DNA of 64,000 nucleotides from Arthrobacter sp. FW305-BF8 (GCF_021789315.1 NZ_CP084561.1:4216001-4280000); one strand, 5' to 3'; positions 33,452 through 42,442 are shown, numbered from the stretch's first letter. Numbers and translations: made by a program. The notes: generated by a model not told the origin, from the sequence alone.

Positions 33452-34780
33452 ATGACCGATCTCGCCCCCACTGCCACCGCTGAGGCGAAGCAGTACCAGT
33501 TGAAGCGCGCCAAGAAGGCCGCCCTCGCCGCTTTCCTGGGCGGCGCGCTGGAGTACTACGACTTCTTTATCTACGCCACAGCGGCGTCACTGGTTTTCTC
33601 CAAGATCTTCTTCCCCTCCGGCGACCCCACCGTCGCCCTCATCGCCTCCTTTGCCACCTTTGGCGTGGCCTACGTGGCACGGCCCTTCGGCGCCGTCGTC
33701 TTCGGCCACCTGGGGGACAAGATCGGCCGCAAGAACACCCTCGTCCTGACCCTGGTGCTGATGGGGTCGGCCACGTTCCTGATCGGCGCACTGCCCGACT
33801 TCAACGCCGCCGGCTACTGGGCACCGGCACTGCTGGTGGTGCTGCGCCTCATGCAGGGGTTGTCCGCCGGCGCGGAAACGGCCGGCGCTTCCGCCCTGTC
33901 CACCGAGGAAGCACCTGAAGGGCACCGCGGCTTCTTTGCCAGCTTCGCGATGAGTGGCATCTCCGCCGGCATCGTCCTGGCCTCCCTCGCCTTCCTTCCC
34001 GTGGCCGCCATGAACGAGGCCGACCGCCTCGCCTGGGGCTGGCGCATCCCGTTCTGGCTGTCCCTCGTGGTGCTGGTGGTCGCCTACCTGGTCCGGCGCT
34101 CCCTCGAAGAACCCGAGGTCTTCGAGGAAAAGCACGACCACGGCGAACTGGTCAAGCTTCCGTTTGCCAAGATGTTCAAGACGCACCCGGCGCAGTTCTT
34201 CCAGGTTGCCCTGATGTCCTTCGAAACCGTGACCAACACGTTCATGCAGTCCTTCGGTCTGGCCTACGCCGTGTCCGTGGGCGTCCCGGCGTCGACCATG
34301 CTGTGGGTGAGCATCGTGGGCAACGTCATCGCCATGTTCAGCCAGCCGCTGCTGGCCCGGCTCTCGGACCGCTTCGGCCGTCGACCGGTATTCATCGCCG
34401 GCGTCCTGGGGTCCGGGCTGATGATCTTCGTCTACTTCTCCGTCATCTCCACCGGCAACATCCCCATGATCTTCCTCGCCAGCACGGTGATCACCGCCGG
34501 CACGTACTCTATGTCCAACGCGATCTACCCGGCGTGGTTCTCCGAGTTGTTCAACGTCAAGGTCCGCTACTCGGGCATGGCCATCGGCCTGCAGGTCGGC
34601 ATCCTCTGCGCCGGATTCACGCCGCTGCTGGGCACCGCGCTGGTCGGCGCCGACAAGGCCAACTGGGGCCCGGCCGCCTGGATTGTCGCCGCATCATCCC
34701 TGCTGGCGGTGGCCGGCGCGTACTGGGCCCGCGAAACCCACAAGACCCCGCTGCGGCAGCTGGGCAACCCGGTCAAGTAG
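33452..34780 (+). CDS. MHS-family MFS transporter
   Basis: 442 residues, 12 helices: GGALEYYDFFIYATAASL, FGHLGDKIGRKNTL, RLMQGLSAGAETAGASALS, and the end RETHKTPLRQLG. It is alone in its plus-strand unit, divergent from the two IclR genes, and followed by a 16-bp-arm hairpin. The resemblance to the transporter at 30093 suggests a related substrate, possibly aromatic or cyclic acids as for other IclR-controlled MHS proteins. Confidence 0.88.
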   Translation: MTDLAPTATAEAKQYQLKRAKKAALAAFLGGALEYYDFFIYATAASLVFSKIFFPSGDPTVALIASFATFGVAYVARPFGAVVFGHLGDKIGRKNTLVLTLVLMGSATFLIGALPDFNAAGYWAPALLVVLRLMQGLSAGAETAGASALSTEEAPEGHRGFFASFAMSGISAGIVLASLAFLPVAAMNEADRLAWGWRIPFWLSLVVLVVAYLVRRSLEEPEVFEEKHDHGELVKLPFAKMFKTHPAQFFQVALMSFETVTNTFMQSFGLAYAVSVGVPASTMLWVSIVGNVIAMFSQPLLARLSDRFGRRPVFIAGVLGSGLMIFVYFSVISTGNIPMIFLASTVITAGTYSMSNAIYPAWFSELFNVKVRYSGMAIGLQVGILCAGFTPLLGTALVGADKANWGPAAWIVAASSLLAVAGAYWARETHKTPLRQLGNPVK

Positions 34781-34802
34781 CTACCCCCCGAAGCACGAAC
34801 GA

Positions 34803-34845
34803 GCAGATAATGCCCTCAGATTGCTACTTTGAGGGCATTATCTGC
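34803..34845. repeat. Intergenic palindrome (16-bp arms)
   Basis: Perfect arms GCAGATAATGCCCTCA and its complement (34803-34818 with 34830-34845), 11-nt loop. No T-run, so termination is uncertain. CATTATCTGC is shared with the core of the repeat at 39021. Confidence 0.75.
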
Positions 34846-34886
34846 GAGTTCGGCGTCAGCCGCTTCGGGGGCACAGGAGGAACTGC

Positions 34887-35783
34887 ATGGAGCTTCGGCA
34901 GATCGAGGCTTTCCTTGCCCTGGCCGAGGAACTGCACTTCGGCCGGGCAGCGCACCGCCTCCGTATGGCCCAGTCCCCGCTGAGCCAGACCATCAGGAAG
35001 CTCGAGAAGGAGCTTGGCTCGGACCTGTTTGAGCGCAACACCCGCTCGGTGGCCATGACGACGGCGGGCGTCGCCTTTCTCCCCCACGCCCGCCGGATCA
35101 TCGACGAACTTGATCTCGCCCGCCGTTCCGCCGTCACCGAACCCGGCACGTTCTACGGCCGGCTCAGCATCGGCTTCTCCGGGGCGCTGAACCACCGGAC
35201 CCTTCCCCCGCTGACCCGGGCCCTCCGCCACCGCTACCCCTCCCTGGACCTGACCCTTACCGGAGGACTGCTGACCCAGGACGCGCTGCAGCAGCTCCGG
35301 AACGGTTCGCTGGACCTCGCCTTCGTGGGGCTGCCGCTGGACGCGGGCACGCTGTCCACCCGCACCATCGCCCTCGAAGCGCTGGGTGCCACCGTGCCGG
35401 TGGACCACCCGCTGGCCGAGCGGCCGGCAATCGGGCTCGCTGAGTTGTCCGACGACGGGTTCGTCACCATGCGCGCCGCCCAGGGATCCACCCTCCGCGA
35501 GGCCACTTTCGCGGCCTGCGCCGCAGCCGGGTTCCGGCCCAAAGTGGCCCAAGAGGTCACCGACCCCTACACCGCCCTGTCACTGGTGGCCGGCGGCGTG
35601 GGTGTGAGCCTGATGCCCGCCTCCGTCGCCAGCATCATGCCCGGCGGGACGGTGTTCATCCCGGTTACCGGCAGCGCGCCCCTGCTGGAATCGGGCCTTG
35701 CGTGGAACCCGGCCGGCATCTCCCCCGCACTGGCGCTGGCCCTGGCCGTCGCCGAGGAAGTCCTCCCGACGCCGGCAAGCTGA
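34887..35783 (+). CDS. LysR family transcriptional regulator
   Basis: 298 residues; ATG follows AGGAGGAACTGC. N-terminal helix-turn-helix MELRQIEAFLALAEELHFGRAAHRL, then QSPLSQTIRKLEKELG, and a periplasmic-binding-like effector domain (from about 90). Closest in style to the CbbR/BenM-type group. It precedes the YciI, alcohol dehydrogenase and flavoprotein genes on the same strand; a T-N11-A type dyad lies in the 143-bp gap, so it probably activates them. Confidence 0.88.
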   Translation: MELRQIEAFLALAEELHFGRAAHRLRMAQSPLSQTIRKLEKELGSDLFERNTRSVAMTTAGVAFLPHARRIIDELDLARRSAVTEPGTFYGRLSIGFSGALNHRTLPPLTRALRHRYPSLDLTLTGGLLTQDALQQLRNGSLDLAFVGLPLDAGTLSTRTIALEALGATVPVDHPLAERPAIGLAELSDDGFVTMRAAQGSTLREATFAACAAAGFRPKVAQEVTDPYTALSLVAGGVGVSLMPASVASIMPGGTVFIPVTGSAPLLESGLAWNPAGISPALALALAVAEEVLPTPAS

Positions 35784-35816
35784 GGCACCCAAACCCGGCC
35801 TCCCGCCGTCGTGCAT

Positions 35817-35835
35817 TATGTGTTTTCCGCACATA
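35817..35835. promoter_or_regulatory. Candidate LysR box
   Basis: TATGTG-7 bp-CACATA, perfect 6-bp arms containing the T-N11-A pattern of LysR sites. It lies 92 bp before the YciI gene. Confidence 0.5.
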
Positions 35836-35926
35836 CTCATTGACCAAATAAGTGTTGGACGCGGCACAATCCCGGTGGCCACGATGGAGGGGAACATCCA
35901 CCCGCTCAACGATGAGGACACACCCC

Positions 35927-36247
35927 ATGGGAACATTCGCTGTCACCTACGACTATTCCGCCGCCTCCACCGCGGGACGGGACGAACACCGCCCGCGCCA
36001 CGTCGAATTCCTGCAGAAGCAGTTCGACGACGGCCGGCTGGTAAAGAGCGGTCCGTTCGGGCCGGAGGAGGACCCGGGCGCGCTGCTGATCATCGAGGCG
36101 GACTCGAAAGCCGCCGTCGAAGCGCTTATGGACCAGGACCCGTTCTACCTCAACGGCCTCGTGGCGCAGCGCCGCATCCGGCAGTGGAACGTGTTTTTTG
36201 ACGCCACCACCGCTGCCAACGCCGGCGCCGACGCCGCCCGGAGGTAG
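35927..36247 (+). CDS. YciI family protein
   Basis: 106 residues from ATG 35927 (GAGGA upstream). The fold is a small ferredoxin-like domain: FAVTYDYSAAS, RPRHVEFLQKQFDDGRLVKSGPFG and an acidic DQDPFYLNGLV. YciI-like proteins include muconolactone-isomerase-like and dehalogenase-like members with a His-Asp pair; His31-type residues occur in RPRHVEF. It leads a three-gene operon with the zinc dehydrogenase (8-bp gap) and flavoprotein. Role unknown; may tautomerise or hydrolyse a pathway intermediate. Confidence 0.8.
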   Translation: MGTFAVTYDYSAASTAGRDEHRPRHVEFLQKQFDDGRLVKSGPFGPEEDPGALLIIEADSKAAVEALMDQDPFYLNGLVAQRRIRQWNVFFDATTAANAGADAARR

Positions 36248-36255
36248 GGCTCCTG

Positions 36256-37341
36256 ATGCTGATTGCGCGCACAGTCTCCAAGGAGACCATCCAGTACGAG
36301 GACGTTCCGGAGCCGGCCCTCGAACCCGGTCACGCCCTAATCCGCGTCCATAACATCACCCTGTGCGGCACTGACCTGCACATCTGGGAGGACGACTATC
36401 CGGCCGGGCTGCCCGTCATCCAGGGCCATGAATTCGCGGGAGTCGTCGAGTCCATCGGCCAGAACGACGCCGGCATCCGCGCCGGTGACCGGGTTGCTGT
36501 GAGCCCGATGGTCTACTGCGGGGAGTGCCGGCCGTGCCGCCTTGGCCGGTTCAACGTCTGCGAGAACATCGGCTGCATCGGCTGCTATTCGGACGGCGCG
36601 CTCGTGGAGCTGATCAGCGTGCCGGTCGAGAAGCTATGCCCCGTGCCGGAGGGCCTGGAACTGGATCTGGCCGCCATGGCGGAGCCCGCGTCCATCGCCA
36701 TTCAGGCGGTGAACCGGGGCAGGCCGTCGCCCGGCGAGACCGCCCTGGTGCTGGGCAGCGGTCCGATCGGGCTGCTCGCCACGCTGCATCTGACAGACCT
36801 CGGCGTGCGGGTCGTCTGCGCCGACACGGAACCGGACCGGCTGGAGCTGGCCACAGCGTTTGGCGCTGTGGACACGCTGCTCGTCGATCCCCGGGCAGGC
36901 TTCCCCGGCGCCGACCAGGCAGTCCGGCTGGATGCGCTGACGGATTCGTCCGGGCCGGAGCTGGTCATCGAGGCCACGGGTGTTCCGTCCTCGCTGGAGA
37001 ACGCCATCCGCCTGGTGGCGAGCGCCGGACGGATCGTGCAGGTAGGGATTTCGGCGCGGACCGCGTCCGTTCCGATGAACACCATTCCTTTCAAGGAGAT
37101 CGACCTGCTGGGCAGCAGGAACAGCCTGAACCTCATCCCGGCAGGACTGGAGCTGCTGGCCGGGCACCGGGACCAGGCCCGAGCGCTGATGACGCACCGT
37201 TTCCGCTTCGAGGTCCTGCAGCAAGCCTTCGAACTCATGCGCAGCCGCACCGAGCCTGTTGGCAAGATCGTGGTGGACATGCCGGCCGGGCAGCCCACTC
37301 CCCCGGCCGGAACTGCCGCGCTTACGGAGGTCCAGCCGTGA
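36256..37341 (+). CDS. Zinc-dependent alcohol dehydrogenase (MDR; threonine/sorbitol dehydrogenase-like)
   Basis: 361 residues. Catalytic-zinc ligands in LCGTDLHIW and GHEFAGVVE; the four-cysteine structural zinc lobe CGECRPCRLGRFNVC; Rossmann motif VLGSGPIGLLATLH at about 170. Such enzymes oxidise a polyol or hydroxy acid with NAD. Its stop overlaps the GTG start of the flavoprotein, so the two are coupled. Confidence 0.88.
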   Translation: MLIARTVSKETIQYEDVPEPALEPGHALIRVHNITLCGTDLHIWEDDYPAGLPVIQGHEFAGVVESIGQNDAGIRAGDRVAVSPMVYCGECRPCRLGRFNVCENIGCIGCYSDGALVELISVPVEKLCPVPEGLELDLAAMAEPASIAIQAVNRGRPSPGETALVLGSGPIGLLATLHLTDLGVRVVCADTEPDRLELATAFGAVDTLLVDPRAGFPGADQAVRLDALTDSSGPELVIEATGVPSSLENAIRLVASAGRIVQVGISARTASVPMNTIPFKEIDLLGSRNSLNLIPAGLELLAGHRDQARALMTHRFRFEVLQQAFELMRSRTEPVGKIVVDMPAGQPTPPAGTAALTEVQP

Positions 37342-38990
37342 GCGCGGGCGACGGCGTGAGCGGTGCAGCAGGCCCCCTCCTTACCCCCGCCGGGAACATC
37401 TCGGGCACCTACGACGTGGTGGTCGCGGGCAGTGGAGCAGCCGGCCTGGTCGCCGCGATCCGGGCGGCCGACGCCGGCCTGAGGGTGTTGGTGGCCGAGA
37501 AGGCGGCGCTGCTGGGTGGCACCACAGCGGCCGGAGGCGGAGTGATGTGGGCACCGAACAACCACCTCGCCCTCCAGGCCGGATACCGGGACAGCCATGA
37601 GGACGGGGTCGCGTACCTCACCGAGGCCGCCGGGCACGTGCTGACCGCAGCGGAAGTGGAGTGGTACGTCAGCACGGCACCGCGCGCCGTCGCGTATCTC
37701 GACGGCGAAACCCGGCTGTCCCTGATACCGATCGCACGCCCGGATTACCACATGGAATGGCGCGGTGCGGCCGACGGCGGACGCGGCCTGGACAACGGCG
37801 CCTTCGACCCGTCCGGGTACCCGGGCCTCTCGGAGGCGATTCGGCCGTCGTCGTATTTTCCGCTGCTGACCATGACCGAACGCGACCAATTGAACGGCCG
37901 GGCGGCGGATCCGGAGCTGCTGGCCCGGCGTGCTGCCACGGGCATGCGGACCATGGGCGGCGCCCTGGTGGGGTCGCTGCTGGCCAGCGCGCTGGACCGC
38001 GGCGTGGAGATTGCGGTCTCCGCGCCGATGGAAGACTTGGCCCGCGGCGGGGACATATGGACCGTGACCCTCGGCGGCACCGCAGCCGGCAAGACTACTT
38101 CAGCGGCCGCCGTCGTACTCGCTTCCGGCGGTTTCGAATGGAACCCGCGGCTCCGCCAGGCGTTCCTGCCGTTTCCGGTGACACCCATCAGCGCGCCGTC
38201 CAACGAGGGCGACGGCCTGGAGCTGGGGCTGAAGGCGGGCGCCGCGGTGGCGGACATGACCGCCATCTGGGGAGTGCCGGTGATTTCCGAGGCCGCCCAC
38301 CAGTACGACGGCGTTCGGTCCGGCCGGATGGGAAACGTGGAAATGACCCTCCCGGGCTCGATCACGGTGAATGCGGCCGGTAAGCGGTTCGTCAATGAAG
38401 CGCTGAACTACCACGACGCATGCCGCGTGTTCGCCTCCGTCGACCCGCTGACCGGCCGGCAGCAGAACAATCCGGCCTGGCTCGTGTTCGATGCGTCGTA
38501 CCTGGCGAAATACCCGGTGGCTGGTTCGGCGGCTGGCATTCCGGCCGACTGGATGACGGCCGCGGGATCGCTGGAAGAGCTGGCCGGCAAGGTGGGAATC
38601 GACCCCTCCGGGCTGGCCGCCACGGTGAGCCGCTTTAACGCCGACGCCGGGAAGGGCGTGGATACGGAGTTCCATCGCGGCGCGACGGCGCAGGACCGCT
38701 TCCTGGGCGACGCCGCCAACACGCCCAACCCGTGCCTCGCCCCTTTGGCGACGGCCCCGTTTTACGCGGTCCGGATTTCCGCCGGCGTGCTGGGAACCTC
38801 CGGCGGCCTGGACACCGACTTCAGCGGCCGCGTCCTGGACCGCCACCGGCAGCCGATCCCCGGGCTCTATGCCGCGGGCAACGTCTCCGCCGGGGTTTTC
38901 CGCAACAACTACCCCGGCGGCGGAGCAACCCTTGGCTCGGCCATCACGCGGGCCTTCGCAGTAGGTGAGCACCTCGCGGCAACCCTCTGA
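37338..38990 (+). CDS. FAD-dependent oxidoreductase (KSTD-like), second copy
   Basis: 550 residues from GTG 37338, which has GGAGG 7 bp upstream and overlaps the previous stop (GTGA). FAD motif VVVAGSGAAGLVAAIRAA at about 28-45, GGTTAAGGGVMWAPNNHL, VNEALNYHDACRVF and C-terminal GLYAAGNVSAGVFRNNYPGGGATLG. Same family as the protein at 23206 but clearly diverged. It likely oxidises the product of the zinc dehydrogenase. The longer frame running back to 36525 is antiparallel-style noise over the ADH gene. Confidence 0.85.
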   Translation: MSAGDGVSGAAGPLLTPAGNISGTYDVVVAGSGAAGLVAAIRAADAGLRVLVAEKAALLGGTTAAGGGVMWAPNNHLALQAGYRDSHEDGVAYLTEAAGHVLTAAEVEWYVSTAPRAVAYLDGETRLSLIPIARPDYHMEWRGAADGGRGLDNGAFDPSGYPGLSEAIRPSSYFPLLTMTERDQLNGRAADPELLARRAATGMRTMGGALVGSLLASALDRGVEIAVSAPMEDLARGGDIWTVTLGGTAAGKTTSAAAVVLASGGFEWNPRLRQAFLPFPVTPISAPSNEGDGLELGLKAGAAVADMTAIWGVPVISEAAHQYDGVRSGRMGNVEMTLPGSITVNAAGKRFVNEALNYHDACRVFASVDPLTGRQQNNPAWLVFDASYLAKYPVAGSAAGIPADWMTAAGSLEELAGKVGIDPSGLAATVSRFNADAGKGVDTEFHRGATAQDRFLGDAANTPNPCLAPLATAPFYAVRISAGVLGTSGGLDTDFSGRVLDRHRQPIPGLYAAGNVSAGVFRNNYPGGGATLGSAITRAFAVGEHLAATL

Positions 38991-39020
38991 CGCGCCCCAC
39001 GACTAGGCCGCCCCCTCGAG

Positions 39021-39084
39021 GGAGTTTTTGTCCAGTTGTCGCGACTTTAGGGCCTTCAGCGGCCATTATCTGCACAAAAAATCC
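39021..39084 (+). repeat. Dispersed ~65-bp intergenic repeat, copy 1
   Basis: Begins GGAGTTTTTGTCCAG, has the core TTGTCGCGACTTTAGGG and GCGGCCATTATCTG, and ends CACAAAAAATCC. It shares order and most bases with the copies at 48262, 48414 and 49089. It lies just before a terminator hairpin. Confidence 0.85.
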
Positions 39085-39089
39085 AACCG

Positions 39090-39128
39090 AAGAGGACGAC
39101 GGCGGAACCTCCCGCCGTCGTCCTTCTT
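39090..39128 (+). terminator. Terminator of the recurrent GGACGACGG family
   Basis: Stem AGGACGACGGCGG / CCGCCGTCGTCCT (39093-39105 with 39112-39124), followed by TCTTG. Confidence 0.75.
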
Positions 39129-39188
39129 GCGTTAATGCCGTCCCGACCTGCCGCACCGCCCGCCTGTGATGCAACTCATGGAAATCCC

Positions 39189-39218
39189 TTGACAAGTTTG
39201 TACAAGTTTTTCCATACT
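39189..39218 (+). promoter_or_regulatory. lacI promoter with embedded operator
   Basis: -35 TTGACA (39189-39194), 18-bp spacer, -10 CATACT (39213-39218). The spacer contains TTGTACAA (39198-39205) within a direct repeat of ACAAGTTT, a likely site for the LacI-type protein encoded next. Confidence 0.6.
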
Positions 39219-39255
39219 TGGACGGAAGGGTTTCAACGAAGCAACTGGAGGACCG

Positions 39256-40245
39256 ATGGCGGCAAAACTCACGGACGTCGCAAAGCTCGCGGGCGTCTCG
39301 CTCGCCACCGCTTCACGGGCGTTCGGCGACCCCGGTCGCTTGGCCGCTGAAACCCGGCAGAAGGTCATGGACGCGGCCGCCCAGCTGGGGTACGACGTCC
39401 CCGGGCTGAACGGCAGCCGCACGTTCGGCGTCGTCGTCCCGGACATCTCAAACGCCGTGTTCGCGGCACTCATCAAGGCCATCCAGGACCAGGCCTGGCA
39501 CGGCCGGCACCGCATGGTCCTAGCCGACACCGGCGAATCCTCCGCCCGCGAGCGCGACCACCTCGCGGCATTCGCCACCGGAGTGGACGGCATCATCCTC
39601 TGTTCCCCGCGCCTCCCGTCGGAACAGATCCATAACCTGGCCGGCAACGCACCGCTCGTCGTGATCAACGGCGAGGCTGACCAGGCCGCCCGCGTGCTGA
39701 TGGAGGCCGGCGAAGGGATCCGGCAGGCCGTCGAGCACCTTTACGCCCTCGGCCACCGCAAGCTTGCCTACATTCCCGGCCCGGCCTCCTCCTGGGCCAA
39801 CGGCCAGCGGCTCGCGGCCATCACCCGCCTCTGCGGGGAATGGGGCATCGAACTGGTCACCGTGGGCAACCAGAACGCCACGGTCGACGGCGGCCTGGCC
39901 GCCGCCGCTTCGGTCGTCGCCAGCGGCGCCACCGCCGTCATCGCCTACAACGACCTCGTCGCCATCGGCATGCTCGCCGGCGCCCGGACGCTCGGCTACC
40001 ACTGCCCCGAGGACATCAGCGTGGTGGGCATCGACGACCTCGACATCGCCGCGGCCGCCGAACCCGGACTCACCTCCGTCCGCGTCCCCATCAATCGCAG
40101 CGGCGCCCTCGCCCTCGAACTCCTCCTGGAACAGATCGCCGGCAAGCCCACCGCCACCGAGGCGGTCCACCTCAACTCGCAGCTCATCGTGCGCGGCTCC
40201 ACGTTCGCCGCACGCACCGCCGACCAAACCCTCCAGGGAAAGTAA
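39256..40245 (+). CDS. LacI family transcriptional regulator
   Basis: 329 residues; ATG follows GGAGGACCG. The helix-turn-helix and hinge are KLTDVAKLAGVSLATASRAFG; the sugar-binding domain ends with YNDLVAIGMLAGAR, VVGIDDLDIAAAAEPGLTSVRVP. It heads a run of sugar-acid catabolic genes, 2 bp before the 2-hydroxyacid dehydrogenase, and its promoter spacer holds a palindrome. Hence it is probably self-regulating and induced by an aldonate or hexuronate. Confidence 0.9.
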   Translation: MAAKLTDVAKLAGVSLATASRAFGDPGRLAAETRQKVMDAAAQLGYDVPGLNGSRTFGVVVPDISNAVFAALIKAIQDQAWHGRHRMVLADTGESSARERDHLAAFATGVDGIILCSPRLPSEQIHNLAGNAPLVVINGEADQAARVLMEAGEGIRQAVEHLYALGHRKLAYIPGPASSWANGQRLAAITRLCGEWGIELVTVGNQNATVDGGLAAAASVVASGATAVIAYNDLVAIGMLAGARTLGYHCPEDISVVGIDDLDIAAAAEPGLTSVRVPINRSGALALELLLEQIAGKPTATEAVHLNSQLIVRGSTFAARTADQTLQGK

Positions 40246-40247
40246 CC

Positions 40248-41228
40248 ATGAGAATCGTCATCGCAGACTCCAACTTGATGCCCCAGCGCGCCACCTTCGA
40301 GGCGGCACTGCCGGAAGGCACCGTCACCTCCTGGCACGACAGCTGGAACGAACACTCCGTCCTGACGGACCTCAAGGACGCCGACGTCTATGTGGGACCC
40401 AAGTTCACCGCCGCCATGGGCGCCGAAGCACGGAACCTCCGGCTGGTGCACGTGGCCGGCGCCGGCTACGACGGCATCGACGCTGATGCCCTCCCCGCCG
40501 GATCCGTCTGCGCCAACACCTTCCACCACGAAGGCTCCATCGCCGAGCACATCGCTACCGTGCTCGTCGCCCTCCGCCGCAACCTGCTGGGGCAGGACGC
40601 CGCCCTGCGCACCGGCGTCTGGTCCTCCTCGGTCTACTCCCCCGACATCCGCCAGCCGGAAACGCTGCGCGGCGCCGTGGTGACCTTCCTCGGCTTCGGC
40701 CACATCGGCAGCGCCGCCTGGAAACTGCTGCAGGCGTTCGGCGCGGAAGGCATTGCCATCACCCGCAGCGGATCCGTCGACGCGGAGGAAAACTCGCTGC
40801 GCTGGACCGGCGCTACGGACCGCCTGGGCGAGGCCCTCAGCGAATCCGATGTGCTGGTGGTCAGCATCCCGCTCGACGCCGGAACCACCTCCCTGATCGG
40901 CGCGGCCGAACTGGACGACCTGGGCCCCGACGGGCAGATCGTCAACGTCGCCCGCGGGCCCGTCGTCGACGAAACCGCGCTGTACGAGGCCCTGAAGGAC
41001 CGCCGGATCGCCGGCGCCGCCATCGACGTCTGGTACCAGTACCCGGCCACCGACGGCCGCGGCGAACCCTCCGCCCTGCCGTTCGGCCGGCTCGACAACG
41101 TCATCATGACCCCGCACTCCTCCGGTGTCACCGCCGAAACCTTCCGCGGCCGCGCCCGCGAGATCGCCGAAAACATCACCCGCCTGTCCGAGAACCAGCC
41201 ACTCAAGAATGTAGTGATTTCCCGATGA
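40248..41228 (+). CDS. D-isomer-specific 2-hydroxyacid dehydrogenase family protein
   Basis: 326 residues from ATG 40248, directly after the lacI stop. NAD motif FLGFGHIGSAAWKLL; catalytic arginine in VNVARGPVVDE and histidine in MTPHSSG. The position of the usual catalytic glutamate (as in FPTEP of phosphoglycerate dehydrogenase) reads WYQYP, so that residue appears to be replaced by tyrosine; this is unusual. In a mannonate/gulonate operon it may reduce a 2-keto acid. The stop overlaps the manD ATG. Confidence 0.82.
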   Translation: MRIVIADSNLMPQRATFEAALPEGTVTSWHDSWNEHSVLTDLKDADVYVGPKFTAAMGAEARNLRLVHVAGAGYDGIDADALPAGSVCANTFHHEGSIAEHIATVLVALRRNLLGQDAALRTGVWSSSVYSPDIRQPETLRGAVVTFLGFGHIGSAAWKLLQAFGAEGIAITRSGSVDAEENSLRWTGATDRLGEALSESDVLVVSIPLDAGTTSLIGAAELDDLGPDGQIVNVARGPVVDETALYEALKDRRIAGAAIDVWYQYPATDGRGEPSALPFGRLDNVIMTPHSSGVTAETFRGRAREIAENITRLSENQPLKNVVISR

Positions 41229-42442
41229 CCCGAAAAATCGTCGACGTCGACGTCCTCGTCACCAGCCCCAGCCGCAACTTCGTCACCCTGAAGATCACCA
41301 CCGACGACGGGCTGATCGGCTGGGGCGACGCCACCCTCAACGGCCGCGAACTGTCCGTCGCCAGCTACCTCCGTGACCACCTCGCCCCCGCCCTGCTCGG
41401 CCGGGACGCCGACCGCATCGAAGACAGCTGGCAGTACTTCTACCGTGGCGCCTACTGGCGTCGCGGACCGGTGACCATGGCCGCCATCGGCGCCATTGAC
41501 CTGGCACTGTGGGACATCAAGGGCAAGGCTCTGGACGTCCCGGTCTACCAGCTGCTGGGCGGCGCCGCCCGGGACAAAATCCTCACCTACACCCACGCCA
41601 CCGGCTGGGACGTGCCCGAGCTCCTCGACTCCGTGGAGCGCCGCCGGGAACAGGGCTTCCGCGCCGTCCGCGCCCAGTCCGGCGTCCCCGGGCTGGACAA
41701 GGTCTACGGCGTAACGAAGGGCGCTGCCAGCTACGAGCCCGCCGGCCGCGGCGCCGGACCCGTCGAAGAGGACTGGGATACCTCGGCCTACCTCCGCCAT
41801 GCCCCGAAGGTCCTGGCAGCGGTCCGCGAGCATGTCGGCCCGGACCTCAAGCTCCTGCACGACGTCCACCACCGGCTCAACCCCACCGAAGCCGCCCGGC
41901 TGGCCAGGTCCTTGGAAGACGTGGACCTGTTCTGGCTCGAGGACGTCACGCCAGCGGAAAACCAGCGGCTCCTCCGCACGCTGCGCCAGCAGACCACCAT
42001 CCCGCTGGCCATCGGCGAAGTCTTCAACACCATCTGGGACTGCGAGCACCTCATCACCGAACGCCTCATCGACTTCATCCGCACCGCGGTCGTCCATGCC
42101 GGAGGCATCTCGCACGTCCGCAAGATCCTCGCCCTGGCCGAGGTCTACCAGATCAAGGGCGCGCCGCATGGCCCCTCCGACGTCTCGCCGATCAACCTCT
42201 CCGCCTCGCTGCACCTTGGCCTTGCCACCAGCAACTTCGCCATCCAGGAATACATGGGCTACGACCCCCTGGTGTCCGAGGTATTCCAGTCCAGCTTCCG
42301 CTTCGAGGACGGCTACCTCCACCCCGGCGATGAGCCAGGCCTGGGCGTGCACGTGGATGAGGACGCGGCCGCACGCTTCCCCTACAAGCAGGCCTACCTG
42401 CCCATCGCCCGTGAGCTCGACGGCTCCATGAAGGACTGGTAA
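41225..42442 (+). CDS. manD: D-mannonate dehydratase (enolase superfamily, RspA/ManD)
   Basis: 405 residues, full length for the ManD subgroup. Metal ligands appear in LLHDVHHRLNP (Asp), WLEDVTPAEN (Glu) and LAIGEVFNTIWD (Glu); the catalytic His region is KGAPHGPSDVSP, and the C-terminal tail ends YLPIARELDGSMKDW as in ManD proteins. It dehydrates D-mannonate (some members D-gluconate) to 2-keto-3-deoxygluconate. The neighbouring UxuB-like, KDG kinase and KDPG aldolase genes complete the route. ATGA overlap with the previous gene. Confidence 0.9.
   Translation: MTRKIVDVDVLVTSPSRNFVTLKITTDDGLIGWGDATLNGRELSVASYLRDHLAPALLGRDADRIEDSWQYFYRGAYWRRGPVTMAAIGAIDLALWDIKGKALDVPVYQLLGGAARDKILTYTHATGWDVPELLDSVERRREQGFRAVRAQSGVPGLDKVYGVTKGAASYEPAGRGAGPVEEDWDTSAYLRHAPKVLAAVREHVGPDLKLLHDVHHRLNPTEAARLARSLEDVDLFWLEDVTPAENQRLLRTLRQQTTIPLAIGEVFNTIWDCEHLITERLIDFIRTAVVHAGGISHVRKILALAEVYQIKGAPHGPSDVSPINLSASLHLGLATSNFAIQEYMGYDPLVSEVFQSSFRFEDGYLHPGDEPGLGVHVDEDAAARFPYKQAYLPIARELDGSMKDW

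Noticed and set aside
36525..38990. Single 821-codon protein start for the second KSTD-like gene
   Set aside because: The first 271 codons overlap the zinc dehydrogenase in another frame; GTG 37338 with GGAGG and GTGA coupling is the supported start.
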